Positions 55,301-63,045 of a stretch of 64,000 bases of DNA are shown piece after piece. A program made the translations under genes and the position numbers. The number at the start of each line of letters is the position of its first letter. Positions within the stretch are counted from its first letter, which is position 1. Source of the stretch: Thermopolyspora flexuosa (GTDB taxonomy: Bacteria; Actinomycetota; Actinomycetes; Streptosporangiales; Streptosporangiaceae); NCBI RefSeq assembly GCF_006716785.1, contig NZ_VFPQ01000001.1, forward strand, positions 4,216,001 to 4,280,000, in the 5' to 3' direction. The notes under the pieces are model-generated. The model saw only the letters and a program-made list of their open reading frames with translations. It searched no databases and was not told where the DNA came from.

Positions 55301-58269
55301 CCGGCACCACGGGCGCCGGCAAGTCCGAGCTGCTCCAAACCCTGATCTGTGCCCTGGCGGTGGTGAACCGCCCCGACGAGATGACCTTCGTGCTCATCGA
55401 CTACAAGGGCGGGGCGGCGTTCAAGGAGTGCGTACGGCTGCCGCACACCGTGGGCATGGTGAGCGACCTCGACGGCCACCTCACCCAGCGCGCCCTGGAG
55501 TCCCTCGCCGCCGAGATCCGCCGCCGCGAGCGCATCCTCCTCGCCGCAGGCGCCAAGGACATCGAGGACTACCAGGACCTCCGCGCCAAGTACGCGGGCG
55601 CGTCCGTTCGCCGAGGCGGCCCGGATCCGGCCACGCTCCGTTCTCGTTCGAGCGGCCCGCTGACGGGCGGGCCATCCCCGAACGGACGGTCTGACGGCTC
55701 CGTACCGGGGCGCGTGGCCGTGGGCGACCGCGCGTGGGCGGCAGCCGCGACCGACCGCCGTGCCTCCACGGGGCGGGTTCCGGCCGACTCCCTGACCGCC
55801 GAGTCCGTGGCCGCCGCCCCTCTGCCGTTCGGTGCCGCGTCCCGCGATGCCGTTCCGGTGGCCTCCACGGTCGAGATGCGGGCGGCCGTGGACGGAACGA
55901 CCGGTCACGGGGTGCTCGGGCACGAGGTGGCCGCCGCTTCGGAGGTGGCCGGGATGGCCGCGACCGGACACGACGCGAGCGCGTCCACACCAGGCCTGGC
56001 CGCGACGGCAGGTCGGGGCGGGCCGAGGCCCTCCCCCGCCGCGGATTCGGGGTTACGGCCCGCCGCCGGGACGGCCGACGTGGGTGCGGCGGGGACAGCG
56101 CTGGAGCCGCTGCCCAGACTGGTGCTGATCATCGATGAGTTCGCCGCGCTCGTGGCCGAGCTGCCGGACTTCGTGGAAGGGCTGGTCGACATCGCGCGGC
56201 GCGGGCGCTCGCTCGGCATCCACCTCATCCTCGCGACCCAGCGGCCGCAGGGCGTGGTGACCGCCGACATCCAGGCGAACACCTCGCTGCGGATCGCGCT
56301 CCGGGTCACCGACACGACCGAGTCCACCGACGTCATCGACGGGCCGGAGGCCGCGCGCATCCCCAAGTCCCTGCCCGGCCGCTGCTACGTGAAGTCGGGC
56401 GCGGGCGCCCCGGTGGCCGTGCAGGCGGCCAGGGTCGGCGGCCGTACCCCCAGCCGAGAGGATCAGGGCAAGGCCCGGGTGGTCGAGCTGTCCTGGCAGG
56501 CCCTCGGCCATCCGGTGCGGCTCTCGGGCCCCGTCCGGGAGGACGTCGAGGAGACCGACCTGTCCCTGCTCGTCGACGCGATCCGGGACGCCGCGCGCGA
56601 GGCGGGCATTCCGGCCCAGCCGAGCCCGTGGCTGCCGCCGCTGCCCGACAACGTCGTGCTCGGCGAGGCCCCCGAGCTTCCGCTGCACGTCCCCGGCCGC
56701 CCGGACGGGGAGGTCCCGCCACTGCCCTTCGGGCTGACCGACCTGCCCTGGGCACAGTCACGCCGCCCGCTCGTCCTCGACCTCGTCCACGGTGGCCACC
56801 TGCTCATCGCGGGCACGTCCCGCACCGGCCGGTCGACCGCGCTGCGCACCATCGCCGGCTCGATCGCGGCGAACGCCTCGCCTGCCGACGTCCACCTGCA
56901 CGCCATCGACTGCGGCTCGGGTGCGCTGCTCCCACTCGTCGCCATGCCGCACTGCGGGGCCGTGGTCACCCGGGACCAGATCGACCGGGTGGAGCGACTG
57001 CTCGGCCGCCTTCGCGCCGAGGTCGCCCGGCGCCAGCGCGTGCTCGCCGAGGCGGGCTACGCCTCCCTCGCCGAAGCGAGGGCCGTCGCACGCGCCGCGG
57101 ACGGCTCCGACCGCGACGGCCGGACCGTCGAGCGCATGCCGTGGCTGGTGCTCATGCTCGACCGCTGGGAGGGCTTCGTCGCCGCGTTCGAGCAGTACGA
57201 CTACGGCAGGCTGATCGAGGCCCTCATGCAGTTGCTGCGTGAAGGGCCCGCCGTCGGGTTGCGCGCCGTGGTGACCTCCGACCGCTCCGGTCTGCTCGGG
57301 CAGATCTCCACGGTGTTCGACGACAAGCTCGTGCTCCGCCTCGCCGACCCGACCGACTACGGGCTCGCCGGGCTGCCCTCCAAGAACCTGCCCTCGTCGA
57401 TGCCGCCCGGCCGCGTGCTCGCCCCGGCGGAGCACGGCCTGGTCGAGAGCCAGATCGCCCTCCTCTGCCCGGATCCGGCGGGACCCGCGCAGGTGGCCGC
57501 GCTACAGGCGCTGGCGCGAAAGGCCGCCGAACGCTGGGGCCCGAACCCGAATCCGCCGCTGCGCGTCGACGCCCTGCCGATGCGGATCACCGCGTCGCAG
57601 GTGCGGGACCTCGACCCGGCGTTCACGCCGCCGTCGCCACTGTGGGTGATGCTCGGCGCGGGCGGGGACGCACTCGCCCCGCTCGGCATCGATCTGCTCG
57701 CCCAAGGCCCCGCGGCGATCGTCGCCGGCCCCGCACGTTCCGGCCGCTCGTCCGCGCTCGTCACCGCCGCCCGGTCGCTGCTGTCCCGGGACGTCCCGGT
57801 ACTCATCGTGACCCCGCGGCGCAGCCCGCTGCGCGACCTCGCAGGCACCCCGGGCGTGCTCGCCGTCCTCGACGGGGGCGGCAAACCCCTGGACGGCTCG
57901 CCTGAGGAGCCGCTCGCCGCCCTGGTGGCGGGCCGTACCCGCTACGTCGTCCTCGTCGACGACTCCGAGCTCGTCTCCCCCGACACGCCCACCGGCATGG
58001 CCCTGGAGGAGATCCTCCGCACCGGCCGGGACGAGGAACACGGCCTGCTCATCGCAGGCACCACGGGCGACCTCGCCACCGCCTACCGCGGCTTCGTCGC
58101 CGAGGCCCGAAAGTCCCGGACCGGACTGCTGCTCTCGGTGCAGAGCCCTGCCGACGGCGACCTGTTCACCGTCCGCCTCCCTCGCGGCGCCGTAGGCGGC
58201 CCCATCGGCCGCGGCCTGCTCATCATCTCCGGCACCGCCACCCCCATCCAGGCCGCCGTTCCCGACTGA
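52345..58269 (+). CDS. EssC-like type VII secretion ATPase with ubiquitin-like start and FHA domain
   Basis: Protein of 1,974 residues. Residues 1-100 look like a YukD/EsaB ubiquitin fold. An FHA-like domain is at about 128-190 (GLGVYTIGSDPAAAVVVDDP). About 187-500 is Gly/Arg/Pro low complexity. Two membrane helices lie at about 537-578, then the EssC-type RRLWERRIHDPDVLRLRVGL at about 633. The first FtsK motor has Walker A GTTGAGKSE (987-995) and Walker B LVLIIDEFAAL (about 1258), split by about 165 low-complexity residues. The second (GTSRTGRST, 1490) and third (GPARSGRSS, 1795) motors have Arg for the P-loop Lys. It should drive export of WXG100-type substrates. Good GGGAGG site before the ATG. 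Confidence 0.85.
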   Translation: MRLMLTVVTDRGNRDVLVEGDETTTVADLAEALHGTSPRSPGADLSNVVRLRSRAPYGLDRVDGGPSRRTPRDRGHGTAERRRLWLDGRPLEPDALVFGLLRDGDVVALEPGSAAATVTEEPGGVVEMRVVGGPAAGAVHRLGLGVYTIGSDPAAAVVVDDPAMPPLGAILRITPHGITVEPPPTDHAHLTPGYLDAPEPSPGHRYAGAAPDRTLPHPNARNLHDGDPRYGDVRRSGGLGEGGERYSPGRERAGDVPRRPVRRPPRARPRARGPNAADTPADGYLGRPAGNAVPGDRGISWASTGDSPPAGHTSWPDAHPTGSRPRPGVSRTGAGDVAAPGLGGAGRKAGGGWHGPQTGEPLPGTAWPHRQPGSGRGAGVPGKPARGYGGGHGTRLARGPDEWAREPSGHGRRRGERGNTPRDRRSPVDEEETGRRRLWRRRRRHVAEPDTAEWEDPAAPRLDGAPLTEPTTWGDGRLLRCGNSLFACGPVEPPDAHLDTLPDGGLAYNRPPRLAPAERVRRFEVPAEPKRTEGMRLQLLAALLPAVFGLVMAVAFQLWYFLLIALMTPAIMIGQWWSDRRHGRKKHRQAMKVYRRRLAEFEEEIERARVLDEAERRAAAPDPAELLLTAKGPRRRLWERRIHDPDVLRLRVGLADLPADMEFVPERGAADVKLPDPPIARNVPVSLAMRRLGVAGITGARQTATAVARWLIGQAATLHSPRDLAIVVLSAKADGAEQWSWVRWLPHCGPRDSDCAALVGADPEAAAKRVAELASLVAERLDEDGSYGRTFRGAGLDARPGGWDDPQWAGTGKADTGPAFAAYSDRPYDVLLILDGAQVLRALPGMPQVLRQGPRVGVYTIAIDDDRRLLPEECATVVSCGVDGYVRLHGGGLDALGPILADQVSPWWAEQLARSLAPLRDVGRGDPAAALPSSARLLDLLGLSPPTAQAIRAKWTGHTTEALIGAGPEGPYSIDLRRDGPHGLVAGTTGAGKSELLQTLICALAVVNRPDEMTFVLIDYKGGAAFKECVRLPHTVGMVSDLDGHLTQRALESLAAEIRRRERILLAAGAKDIEDYQDLRAKYAGASVRRGGPDPATLRSRSSGPLTGGPSPNGRSDGSVPGRVAVGDRAWAAAATDRRASTGRVPADSLTAESVAAAPLPFGAASRDAVPVASTVEMRAAVDGTTGHGVLGHEVAAASEVAGMAATGHDASASTPGLAATAGRGGPRPSPAADSGLRPAAGTADVGAAGTALEPLPRLVLIIDEFAALVAELPDFVEGLVDIARRGRSLGIHLILATQRPQGVVTADIQANTSLRIALRVTDTTESTDVIDGPEAARIPKSLPGRCYVKSGAGAPVAVQAARVGGRTPSREDQGKARVVELSWQALGHPVRLSGPVREDVEETDLSLLVDAIRDAAREAGIPAQPSPWLPPLPDNVVLGEAPELPLHVPGRPDGEVPPLPFGLTDLPWAQSRRPLVLDLVHGGHLLIAGTSRTGRSTALRTIAGSIAANASPADVHLHAIDCGSGALLPLVAMPHCGAVVTRDQIDRVERLLGRLRAEVARRQRVLAEAGYASLAEARAVARAADGSDRDGRTVERMPWLVLMLDRWEGFVAAFEQYDYGRLIEALMQLLREGPAVGLRAVVTSDRSGLLGQISTVFDDKLVLRLADPTDYGLAGLPSKNLPSSMPPGRVLAPAEHGLVESQIALLCPDPAGPAQVAALQALARKAAERWGPNPNPPLRVDALPMRITASQVRDLDPAFTPPSPLWVMLGAGGDALAPLGIDLLAQGPAAIVAGPARSGRSSALVTAARSLLSRDVPVLIVTPRRSPLRDLAGTPGVLAVLDGGGKPLDGSPEEPLAALVAGRTRYVVLVDDSELVSPDTPTGMALEEILRTGRDEEHGLLIAGTTGDLATAYRGFVAEARKSRTGLLLSVQSPADGDLFTVRLPRGAVGGPIGRGLLIISGTATPIQAAVPD

Positions 58270-59499
58270 CCGCCACGACCGCGACGGACCATGCGCCATC
58301 CACCACGCCTCATCCCCGATACGCAGGTCTCCGTCCGGGCTGCGCCAGGGCCCGGCCGACCGCCACCTGCCCACCGGCCACACCCCCGGCGGCACTCTGG
58401 GTGTCCCCACCGGCTCCGCCGACTCATCACCCCGGCACCCCACCGATCGACGTGTCCGAGCGACCGTGTCCATGGCTGCTCAGCGCGCCCCACCACCGCC
58501 CACCGCGAGCTCAACCCCGACTGCGGTGGGCACCGCCCTCGACACATCCGGCAGGAAGTTCCCGTTCGGCTCCTTAGGCGGTCCAGCCGCACCCCATCGG
58601 TGGGCGAGTCAGGGCCCCTCTCCCGGCGAACCGTTCCGGCGGAATGGTGGGGCTTACTCGCCATTTCACGGCCTGCTCATCGACCCCGGCACCGCCGCAC
58701 ACACAGACCAGCGTGCCGATCTCACCCACCCGCTCAAGCACCACGTGCGGCGTCGCGCCCACCCACCGCGATCTCAAGGCCCGAAGCATCGGGACACCGT
58801 GGCCACCCGCTGCGTCGCGCATACGTGACCGGTTCAGGCCGTTCGGCGTGCGCGGCACGTACTCGAGCCACACCGAATGACGCCTTCGGTGCCAGGCACG
58901 TCCGACGATGATGGGGTCTACGTCCGGCTTCCTCGCGGTCTCATGGAGCGGTCTCGCCTGCCGCAGCCTGCTCGTCCGAGTCCGGCACCGCCCCTGACCG
59001 TGGACCAGTTCGATTGATCTCGGAAAGCGCGGGTGACCTCACCACCGCCCACCGTGACGCACCGCCCGAACCCTCGGATCTCTGCACTGGTGTGCGGCTA
59101 CCGGTACCTGACCCCCGCCGACGCGACCTGTTCGCTTCCGGCTCTCCGGCGATGCCGGAACGGCCAACGGCGGACGGCCTGCCGTCTCGTTCGGCGCACC
59201 GCCACCGCCATCCTCGCCGGGACATCCCGGCTGATCTTGATGGGGATTGCCTGCCCATCGTCGGCGAACGGTCGAGGCGGCACCCTCGGATGGAACCAGT
59301 GCCCCGGACGACGGCGGGAATGCGGTCGCCGTCCGCGCAGTCCCCGGCCGATCGGTGGGGCCGTCGCGGGAGCGTGCGGCGATCGACATGGGCCGGTCCG
59401 GTGCTCGCAGGGGTCGCCATCCGTACCGGGGACGACGAGGCCGAGAAGAATGCGGCGCCGACCTGGGGGAGGTCGGCGCCGGTGGTGCACGGAGGTAGG
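58270..59499. other. 1.2-kb gene-poor region inside the type VII cluster
   Basis: I see no credible gene. Open frames exist on both strands, but they are rich in Arg, Pro, His and Ser as random GC-rich frames are, lack ribosome sites, and resemble no family I know. It separates essC from the WXG100 genes. It may be a decayed gene region or a long spacer. The only clear signal is the stem-loop at its right end (59453-59481). Confidence 0.55.
59453..59481 (-). terminator. Strong stem-loop terminator of the WXG100 gene
   Basis: Perfect 12-bp stem CGGCGCCGACCT / AGGTCGGCGCCG with a GGGGG loop on the plus strand. It begins 18 bases beyond the stop of the leftward WXG100 gene (59500), and on that strand the stem is followed by a TTCTTCT run. 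Confidence 0.7.
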
Positions 59500-59772
59500 T
59501 CAGCGGGTGGCGGACTCGATGTTGCCGCGGTAGGTGTTGATGACTCGGGAGGCCTCGGTGAGCTCCTCGGCCATGCGCTGGAAGGCGGCGCGGTAGCTTT
59601 CCCAGGCGTCCTTGAAGCGCATCGCGCCCGGACCGGTCCACGCGGTGCCGACCTTGGCCGCCTCGCGGTCGAGGTTGGTCATGGTGGCGCGCACCTGGTC
59701 GGCCTGCTGGGTGAACTGCGCGGCCATGGCCTGCATCTCCGCCGGGTCGCCGCCGAGCAAGCTGTGGCTCAT
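59500..59772 (-). CDS. WXG100-family type VII secretion substrate
   Basis: Protein of 90 residues: two helices with the W-x-G turn in the middle (GTAWTGPGAMRFKDAWESY), the normal size for EsxA-like proteins. It should dimerise with itself or with the second WXG100-like protein and leave through the EssC channel. The ATG at 59772 has AGAAGGAGACGG upstream; an in-frame GTG or ATG further up crosses a palindrome. No YxxxD/E tail is seen; it ends NIESATR. It is third in the leftward set after the second WXG gene and a membrane protein. Confidence 0.87.
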   Translation of the reverse strand: MSHSLLGGDPAEMQAMAAQFTQQADQVRATMTNLDREAAKVGTAWTGPGAMRFKDAWESYRAAFQRMAEELTEASRVINTYRGNIESATR

Positions 59773-59785
59773 GCCGTCTCCTTCT

Positions 59786-59799
59786 CTTGACATGTCAAG
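59786..59799. promoter_or_regulatory. Perfect 14-bp palindrome CTTGACATGTCAAG before the WXG100 gene
   Basis: Fully self-complementary, 14 bases upstream of the WXG100 ATG. Half-sites of similar form (TTGTCA) recur at 60775-60790 in front of the divergent WXG-like and substrate genes, so one regulator may bind both places. Confidence 0.5.
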
Positions 59800-60072
59800 T
59801 GGCCTTTACCGTAAGCGTCAGGAGCCGGCGATGAGCAGCGGTATATCCAGCGGATATGGCGGATGGAACGTTCCCGTACCGGTCGTCGTCCAAAGAGCAG
59901 GGCGGGCCCGCGATCCGCCGACGGCGCATTCCACGGCAACGCGGACAGCGGTGGCCGGCCGTCACGCCCGCGAGGGTGGCCCACACGGCGACGTCACCAT
60001 GACGACCATCCCGCCGGCCCGCGGACGAGACGGCCGGAACGGGAAACGGGCCCCGCCGTACGGGTGGCGGGA
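59800..60072. other. 273-bp spacer within the type VII cluster, no supported gene
   Basis: A rightward ATG at 59831 follows AGGAG and could start MSSGISSGYGGW..., but the frame then runs antisense through the membrane protein gene to 60283 with random-looking sequence, so I do not call it. A promoter for the WXG100 gene may lie here. Confidence 0.45.
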
Positions 60073-60390
60073 TCAGCGTTCGCGTTCGCGGTACCAGCGC
60101 GGGCGCAGGGACGGCGGCGTCCAGAAGAGCGAGATCCCCCCGATGAGGTGCAGGGCCATGCCCATGGCGGCGAGCAGACGGCCGAGACCGTCGGCCCCGG
60201 CGTCCTGGACGAGCGAGCCCAGCAGCAGGAACTCGCCACCTGCACCGATCCAGAGCAACGCCAGCGGCGCGTACAGCACGTAGGGCGTATTGACCCAGTC
60301 GGTCCACCTGCCGGAGTAGGCCAGCCAGCCGGGCAGCACGAAGACGACGGCCACCGCCACCATCGCCGCGAGAGTTCCAAGCGTGCTCAT
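60073..60390 (-). CDS. Small three-helix membrane protein of the type VII cluster
   Basis: Protein of 105 residues. Hydrophobic segments lie at about 5-25, 38-60 and 70-92, with a basic C-terminus (RPRWYRERER). Not recognised. The ATG at 60390 has GGGAGCCGG upstream. It lies between two WXG100-type genes on the same strand, so it may be a membrane component or immunity-like protein of the system. T7SSb systems also have small membrane proteins (EsaA, EssA, EssB), but no similarity is visible. Confidence 0.65.
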   Translation of the reverse strand: MSTLGTLAAMVAVAVVFVLPGWLAYSGRWTDWVNTPYVLYAPLALLWIGAGGEFLLLGSLVQDAGADGLGRLLAAMGMALHLIGGISLFWTPPSLRPRWYRERER

Positions 60391-60469
60391 CGGACCGGCT
60401 CCCTTCACCCGGGCGTCACTTCGCGACCGATCGCGCTGCCGGCCAAGCGGCGGCGAGACGGGCTACCGG

Positions 60470-60742
60470 CTAGAGTGGCACGTTCGCGTTGTCGGCGCGG
60501 CGCGCCAGACGATTCGCCTCTTCCTCGAGGCGGTCCGCTTCCTGGCGGATCCGCTCGGCCACGTCGCCGCACCGGGTCTTCCAGGTCCTGATCTCGCCCC
60601 GCACCCGGTCGGTGAGCGGGCCGGACCAGTCCATCTTCGCCGCCTCGTTGTCCACCCTGTCGGGAAGCTCCTGAACGTGGTCGGCGAAGACCCGGAGCTT
60701 CGACGCCCGGTCCCTGAGCTCCTGAACTGCGGGATCCGCCAT
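60470..60742 (-). CDS. WXG100-like helical protein
   Basis: Protein of 90 residues, almost wholly helical and highly charged. A W-S-G turn in the centre (AAKMDWSGPLTDRVRGEI) and the size match WXG100-type partners, although heptads in the second half (ADRLEEEANRLARRAD) make it more coiled-coil-like. The ATG at 60742 follows GGAGGAAA. It is the first gene of the leftward set and divergent from the 460-residue substrate gene with a 65-base shared promoter region. It may pair with that protein or with the other WXG100 protein. Confidence 0.72.
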   Translation of the reverse strand: MADPAVQELRDRASKLRVFADHVQELPDRVDNEAAKMDWSGPLTDRVRGEIRTWKTRCGDVAERIRQEADRLEEEANRLARRADNANVPL

Positions 60743-60774
60743 GATCGCCCCATTTCCTCCGTCAAATCACCGAT

Positions 60775-60790
60775 CTTGTCAACTTGTCAG
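60775..60790. promoter_or_regulatory. Repeated TTGTCA half-sites in the divergent type VII spacer
   Basis: CTTGTCAACTTGTCAG contains TTGTCAA and TTGTCAG 8 bases apart. They resemble the arms of the palindrome at 59786-59799 and sit between the two divergent gene sets. Confidence 0.35.
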
Positions 60791-60807
60791 ATATACAGTG
60801 TGGGGCC

Positions 60808-62190
60808 ATGGGTGGAGACGGTCTTCGTACTTTGAATCCTGACGAGCTCGAACGGCTGGCCGACCGCATGGACGACCTGGACACGGCCAGCGGGGACGCC
60901 TTCACACGGGCCTCCACCCTCCAGGTGTCCGGTCTGATGTCCCCGCTCCGGGAGATGCCGACCTGGGCCCGCAACACCGGCCAGAACCTGCGCCGCCGCG
61001 CCGCCATCGCCCGGCTCCAGACCGGGGATCCGTTCGCCGGTCTCGCCTGGGCCGGGTTCTCCGGACTGGAGATCTCCGCCAACGGCGACCGGCTCGACCC
61101 CCTGCTGCTCATCTGGCTCAACACGGTGGTGGACTGGGCGGCGCGGTACGGCAAGAGCGAGTACGCCCGCAGGCCCGGTGAGTCGCTCGACGACTACATC
61201 AAGCGGCTGGAGGCGGCGGCGGCCTCGAAGCTCATCCCGCAGCTGAAGCCGCACGAGGCCACGGTCCAGCAGGTCCTCAAGGTCATCGGGGACATCCGCG
61301 GGGTGGCCGTCACCGCGCCCGTCGTGTTGACCCAGAGCATCTCGCTCGGGCGGGTGCTGATGAACAACAAGGTCTGGCAGCCGCTGATCAGCAAGCTCAC
61401 CGGCGGGCGCTGGACGATCCAGACCCGCTCGGCCACGGCCCCCGGCAGCACGCTCGGCATGGTGGTACGCGGCCTGTTCGAGCGCAGCTCCTTCTACCGG
61501 AACTACGTCTCGCGCTGGGCGCCCTACTACCTGCACATGGACGGGATCAACCGGGTGGTCGACTACGGCCGGGCGGGCCTGGGCCTGCGCGTCAACCAGT
61601 TCCTCGACCTGACCTTCGGCAACAGCAAGCTCGCCCAGGCCCTCGGCGGCCTCACCCACTCGGGCCAGCCCGTCACGACCGCGGGCCAGGCGAACCTGCT
61701 CAAGGTCTGGTCGGCCACCGCCGATCCGGAGAAGCTCAAGACGGCCGCCGAGATCCTCAACAAGACGCCGGAGGAGGTGAGCCGGCTCGGCACGGTCGCC
61801 AGGACCGCGGGCGTGCTGCGGGTGGGGGGCATCGTCACCAGCGGCGCGTCCACGGTGTACAGCGCGGCGAACGTGATCTCCCAGGGCAATCCGGTCGAGG
61901 CGTTCAAGCGCAAGGGCGCCGGGTACGTGGCGGACGTCGCCGAGCTCGGGTTCAACGCCTCGCTCACCGCGGCCATGGTCGCCCCGAACCCGGTGACGAT
62001 CGGCGCCGCCGTGGTGACCGGAAGCATCTATGTCGGCGCCAAGGTCGTCGAGAACTGGGACGATATCAAGGCCGGGGCGAAGAAGGCCGCCGACGCCGTC
62101 GGCAAGGGCCTGCAGAAGGCGGGCGACGCGATCGGCGGCGGCCTGAAGAAGGCCGGCGACGCCCTCAAGAGCCTCAACCCGTTCGGCTAG
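60808..62190 (+). CDS. Putative type VII secreted effector or large structural substrate
   Basis: Protein of 460 residues, not recognised. The first 80 residues are helical and WXG-like in size (TLNPDELERLADRMDDLDTA), without a strict WxG. The middle is mixed. Residues 380-425 are a Gly/Ala-rich hydrophobic stretch (FNASLTAAMVAPNPVTIGAA) and the last 45 are amphipathic Gly/Lys/Ala repeats (AGAKKAADAVGKGLQKAGDA), ending LNPFG. Such ends suit membrane insertion. Position next to WXG100 genes and two small downstream genes suggests a substrate with chaperone or immunity partner. The ATG at 60808 has GTGTGGGG upstream; a TTG at 60784 is less likely. Confidence 0.6.
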   Translation: MGGDGLRTLNPDELERLADRMDDLDTASGDAFTRASTLQVSGLMSPLREMPTWARNTGQNLRRRAAIARLQTGDPFAGLAWAGFSGLEISANGDRLDPLLLIWLNTVVDWAARYGKSEYARRPGESLDDYIKRLEAAAASKLIPQLKPHEATVQQVLKVIGDIRGVAVTAPVVLTQSISLGRVLMNNKVWQPLISKLTGGRWTIQTRSATAPGSTLGMVVRGLFERSSFYRNYVSRWAPYYLHMDGINRVVDYGRAGLGLRVNQFLDLTFGNSKLAQALGGLTHSGQPVTTAGQANLLKVWSATADPEKLKTAAEILNKTPEEVSRLGTVARTAGVLRVGGIVTSGASTVYSAANVISQGNPVEAFKRKGAGYVADVAELGFNASLTAAMVAPNPVTIGAAVVTGSIYVGAKVVENWDDIKAGAKKAADAVGKGLQKAGDAIGGGLKKAGDALKSLNPFG

Positions 62191-62220
62191 GACCTTCGGT
62201 AGGAGTGATCAGGAGACGAC

Positions 62221-63045
62221 ATGCCGTCCTTCGACAGCGCACGTGAGCGGTTCCGGCTGGGAGCCGACCATCTGAAGGTCCTCGGCCACCTGTACGACGG
62301 CGAGGCGATCCCCGAGGATCTCGTGCCGGCGCGTGACGCCATGCGGGAGGCGGGCCTGCTGAGCGAGGAGGACGCGGTCCTGCCCGAGCTCGCCACCCTC
62401 ACCCGGACGCTCGCCGACACCGTCATGCTCGTGCAGATCGAGGTGACCGGCGGCCAGGGAACGACGCTGCACGGCGCCCTGGTCGGCCAGGACGCCTGCT
62501 ACACCTACGAGACCTGGCCGGGCGAGGAGGAGTCGGAGTACGTCCCGACCGACCTCGGCACCCTCGTGTGGTCGCTCGCCCGCGCGGTCGGCCTGCGGAA
62601 CCGGGACGGCAAGCCGCCGCAGGCCCCGATCGTCACCACGACCGTCGGCGTGCTCGACGCGGGCTTCGCCGCCCTCGCCCAGATGAACGCCGAGTCCGTG
62701 GAGGAGGCCGCCGAGCGGCTGCGCGCCGCGCTCAGCGAGGCCGGCGCCCCCGGCGACCCCGAGCTGACCGTCCTCACCCACCTGATCCTCCAGCTCAACT
62801 CGAACTGGCGGATGACCGTGGCCTTCCAGAACCGGTCCGGTCAGAACACCGAGATCCGCGGCATCGCCGTACTCGACTGCGGGCCGCTCGGGTACTGGCT
62901 GCGGGAGCGCCCGGCCGAGCCGATCATGCCGGGCGGGGTCGACCCCTCCGCCGAGCTGCGGCTGGTCTACGTCGAGCCGAAGGATCTGTGGGATCTGATC
63001 ACCAACCTGATCCCGGACCGGGACGAGCTGCGCATCGTGGCATGA
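62221..63045 (+). CDS. EspG-like candidate secretion chaperone
   Basis: Protein of 274 residues, mixed alpha/beta. It has about the size and rhythm of ESX EspG proteins: an early helical part, a beta strand with a run of small and hydrophobic residues (LADTVMLVQIEVTGG), then alternating strands (TTLHGALVGQDACYTYETW), a long helix (SVEEAAERLRAALSEAG) and a final strand set. Sequence identity cannot be checked here, so the family name is a suggestion. The ATG at 62221 follows AGGAGACGAC. It lies 30 bases after the putative substrate gene and overlaps the next gene by ATGA. Confidence 0.5.
   Translation: MPSFDSARERFRLGADHLKVLGHLYDGEAIPEDLVPARDAMREAGLLSEEDAVLPELATLTRTLADTVMLVQIEVTGGQGTTLHGALVGQDACYTYETWPGEEESEYVPTDLGTLVWSLARAVGLRNRDGKPPQAPIVTTTVGVLDAGFAALAQMNAESVEEAAERLRAALSEAGAPGDPELTVLTHLILQLNSNWRMTVAFQNRSGQNTEIRGIAVLDCGPLGYWLRERPAEPIMPGGVDPSAELRLVYVEPKDLWDLITNLIPDRDELRIVA

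Noticed and set aside
58291-58911. A 206-codon frame in the essC-WXG100 gap
   Set aside because: Rich in Arg, Pro, His and Ser, no ribosome site and no family likeness; treated as noncoding.
59831-60283. A rightward frame starting MSSGISSGYGGW with a good AGGAG site, a possible small peptide or RiPP precursor
   Set aside because: It continues antisense through a membrane-protein gene with random-looking sequence, and no maturation enzyme is nearby.
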